6,159 nt of DNA from Clostridium sp. UBA4746 (GTDB lineage: Bacteria; Bacillota; Clostridia; Clostridiales; Clostridiaceae), in assembly GCA_002403785.1 (NCBI GenBank), contig DHIM01000090.1:1-6159 (forward strand). The letters run 5' to 3'. The translations under genes and the position numbers were made by a program. Positions within the stretch are counted from its first letter, which is position 1, and each line of letters opens with the position of its first letter. Below are positions 5,646-6,159 of this stretch, one piece after another. The notes below the pieces were generated by a model. That model had not been told where the DNA came from. It saw nothing but the letters and a program-made list of their open reading frames with translations, and did no database searches.

Positions 5646-5690
5646 AAATACGAATGATATTACTAATTTTACTCAGTAAAATTCGTAAAA
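5646..5690. promoter_or_regulatory. Pair of inverted PurBox-like sites before purR
   Basis: AAATACGAATGAT (5646-5658, plus strand) and TTTTACGAATTTT (5690-5678, minus strand) share ACGAAT and face each other. They are separated by 19 bases. The Bacillus PurBox is AWWWCCGAACWWT, used as inverted pairs about 16-17 bases apart. The central CGAA and AT flanks match, but the flanking C residues do not. The position, 21 bases before the purR start, suggests PurR controls its own gene. This is an inference. Confidence 0.45.
5665..5683. repeat. 19-base perfect palindrome upstream of purR
   Basis: AATTTTACTCAGTAAAATT has two 9-base arms around a single central C at 5674. It lies between and partly over the PurBox-like sites. 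It could be an operator for a dimeric regulator or part of the PurR site itself. There is no following T run, so it is not a standard terminator. Confidence 0.6.
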
Positions 5691-5711
5691 TAAAAATATG
5701 GGTGATATATT

Positions 5712-6159
5712 ATGAATAAATATAGTAGAAATCAAAGGGTTACAGGTATTACTAAAATATTAACGGAAAATCCTAATAAGACAATTAACTTAAAACTGTT
5801 TACAGAACTATTTAATGCAGCTAAATCCACAATTAGCGAAGATATTGTTATTGTTCGCGAAACGCTTAGTGAGCTGTCTATGGGAAGAGTGGAAACAGTC
5901 GCAGGTGCAGCTGGTGGAGTAAAATATATTTGTGGAGTTTCAAAGCAGGAAACTAGGGTATTTGCAGAAGAGTTATGTAAGATTTTAATACAGGAGGATA
6001 GGGTAATACCGGGAAATTTTATATATATGACTGATATTATGTATAATCCGGAAATAGTGCACAAAGCAGGAGTAATTCTTGCATCTGCTTTTAATGAGGT
6101 AGATATAGACTATGTAGTAACAGTCGAAACCAAAGGAATACCACTGGCGTATGAAGTGG
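5712..6159 (+). CDS. purR: Purine operon repressor PurR (3' end cut off)
   Basis: The first 149 residues of a Bacillus-type PurR, which normally has about 270-285 residues. This DNA-binding repressor of purine genes senses PRPP through a phosphoribosyltransferase-like domain. Residues 4-73 form the winged-helix domain, including AAKSTISEDIVIVRETL (36-52) and VAGAAGGVKYI (63-73), both very close to the Bacillus subtilis protein as I recall it. The second domain begins near 75, with IPGNFIYMTDI (99-109) and VVTVETKGIPLAYEV (135-149). The PRPP-binding loop lies beyond the window edge. The ATG at 5712 follows GGGTGAT, which can pair with the 3' end of 16S rRNA. The gene is divergent from murC and probably autoregulated. 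The frame is open to the last base. Confidence 0.96.
   Translation, partial: MNKYSRNQRVTGITKILTENPNKTINLKLFTELFNAAKSTISEDIVIVRETLSELSMGRVETVAGAAGGVKYICGVSKQETRVFAEELCKILIQEDRVIPGNFIYMTDIMYNPEIVHKAGVILASAFNEVDIDYVVTVETKGIPLAYEV

Noticed and set aside
5732..6064. Minus-strand 110-codon open frame on the right
   Set aside because: It is antisense to the clearly recognisable purR coding sequence.

Overview
The window is low-GC, Gram-positive DNA and most likely comes from a Clostridium in the strict sense. It is very AT-rich between genes, the ribosome-binding sites are strong GGAGG types, and an iron-only hydrogenase is present. A murC gene also diverges from a Bacillus/Clostridium-type purR, an arrangement I recall from clostridial chromosomes. 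The species cannot be fixed from the sequence alone.

Layout, left to right. Positions 1-412 hold no intact gene. They carry a minus-strand terminator, a short tandem repeat and the broken remains of a HAD-family phosphatase gene. A minus-strand PAP2 membrane phosphatase (413-937) and a minus-strand group B [FeFe] hydrogenase (1025-2371) follow, separated by an all-A/T hairpin and a candidate promoter. Next comes a minus-strand tRNA-Pro(UGG) with its own terminator and two near-identical consensus promoters, the farther of which has no gene directly behind it. A small minus-strand three-helix membrane protein (2899-3219) ends in a long inverted repeat whose loop side contains a ParB-site-like palindrome. 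A plus-strand gene of unknown function (3475-3831) converges on murC (3996-5375, minus), and the two share a bidirectional terminator. The 336-base gap between murC and purR carries both genes' control regions, including a pair of inverted PurBox-like sites and a 19-base palindrome just before purR. purR runs off the right edge.

The genes are mostly separate transcription units, not one pathway. murC serves peptidoglycan precursor synthesis. The PAP2 protein may act on lipid phosphates, possibly the undecaprenyl carrier of the same wall pathway. The hydrogenase belongs to fermentative redox balance, and purR to purine control. I see no defence system, CRISPR array, insertion sequence or prophage. 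The observations most worth checking are the duplicated tRNA promoter, the ParB-site-like palindrome, the purR control region and the HAD pseudogene.
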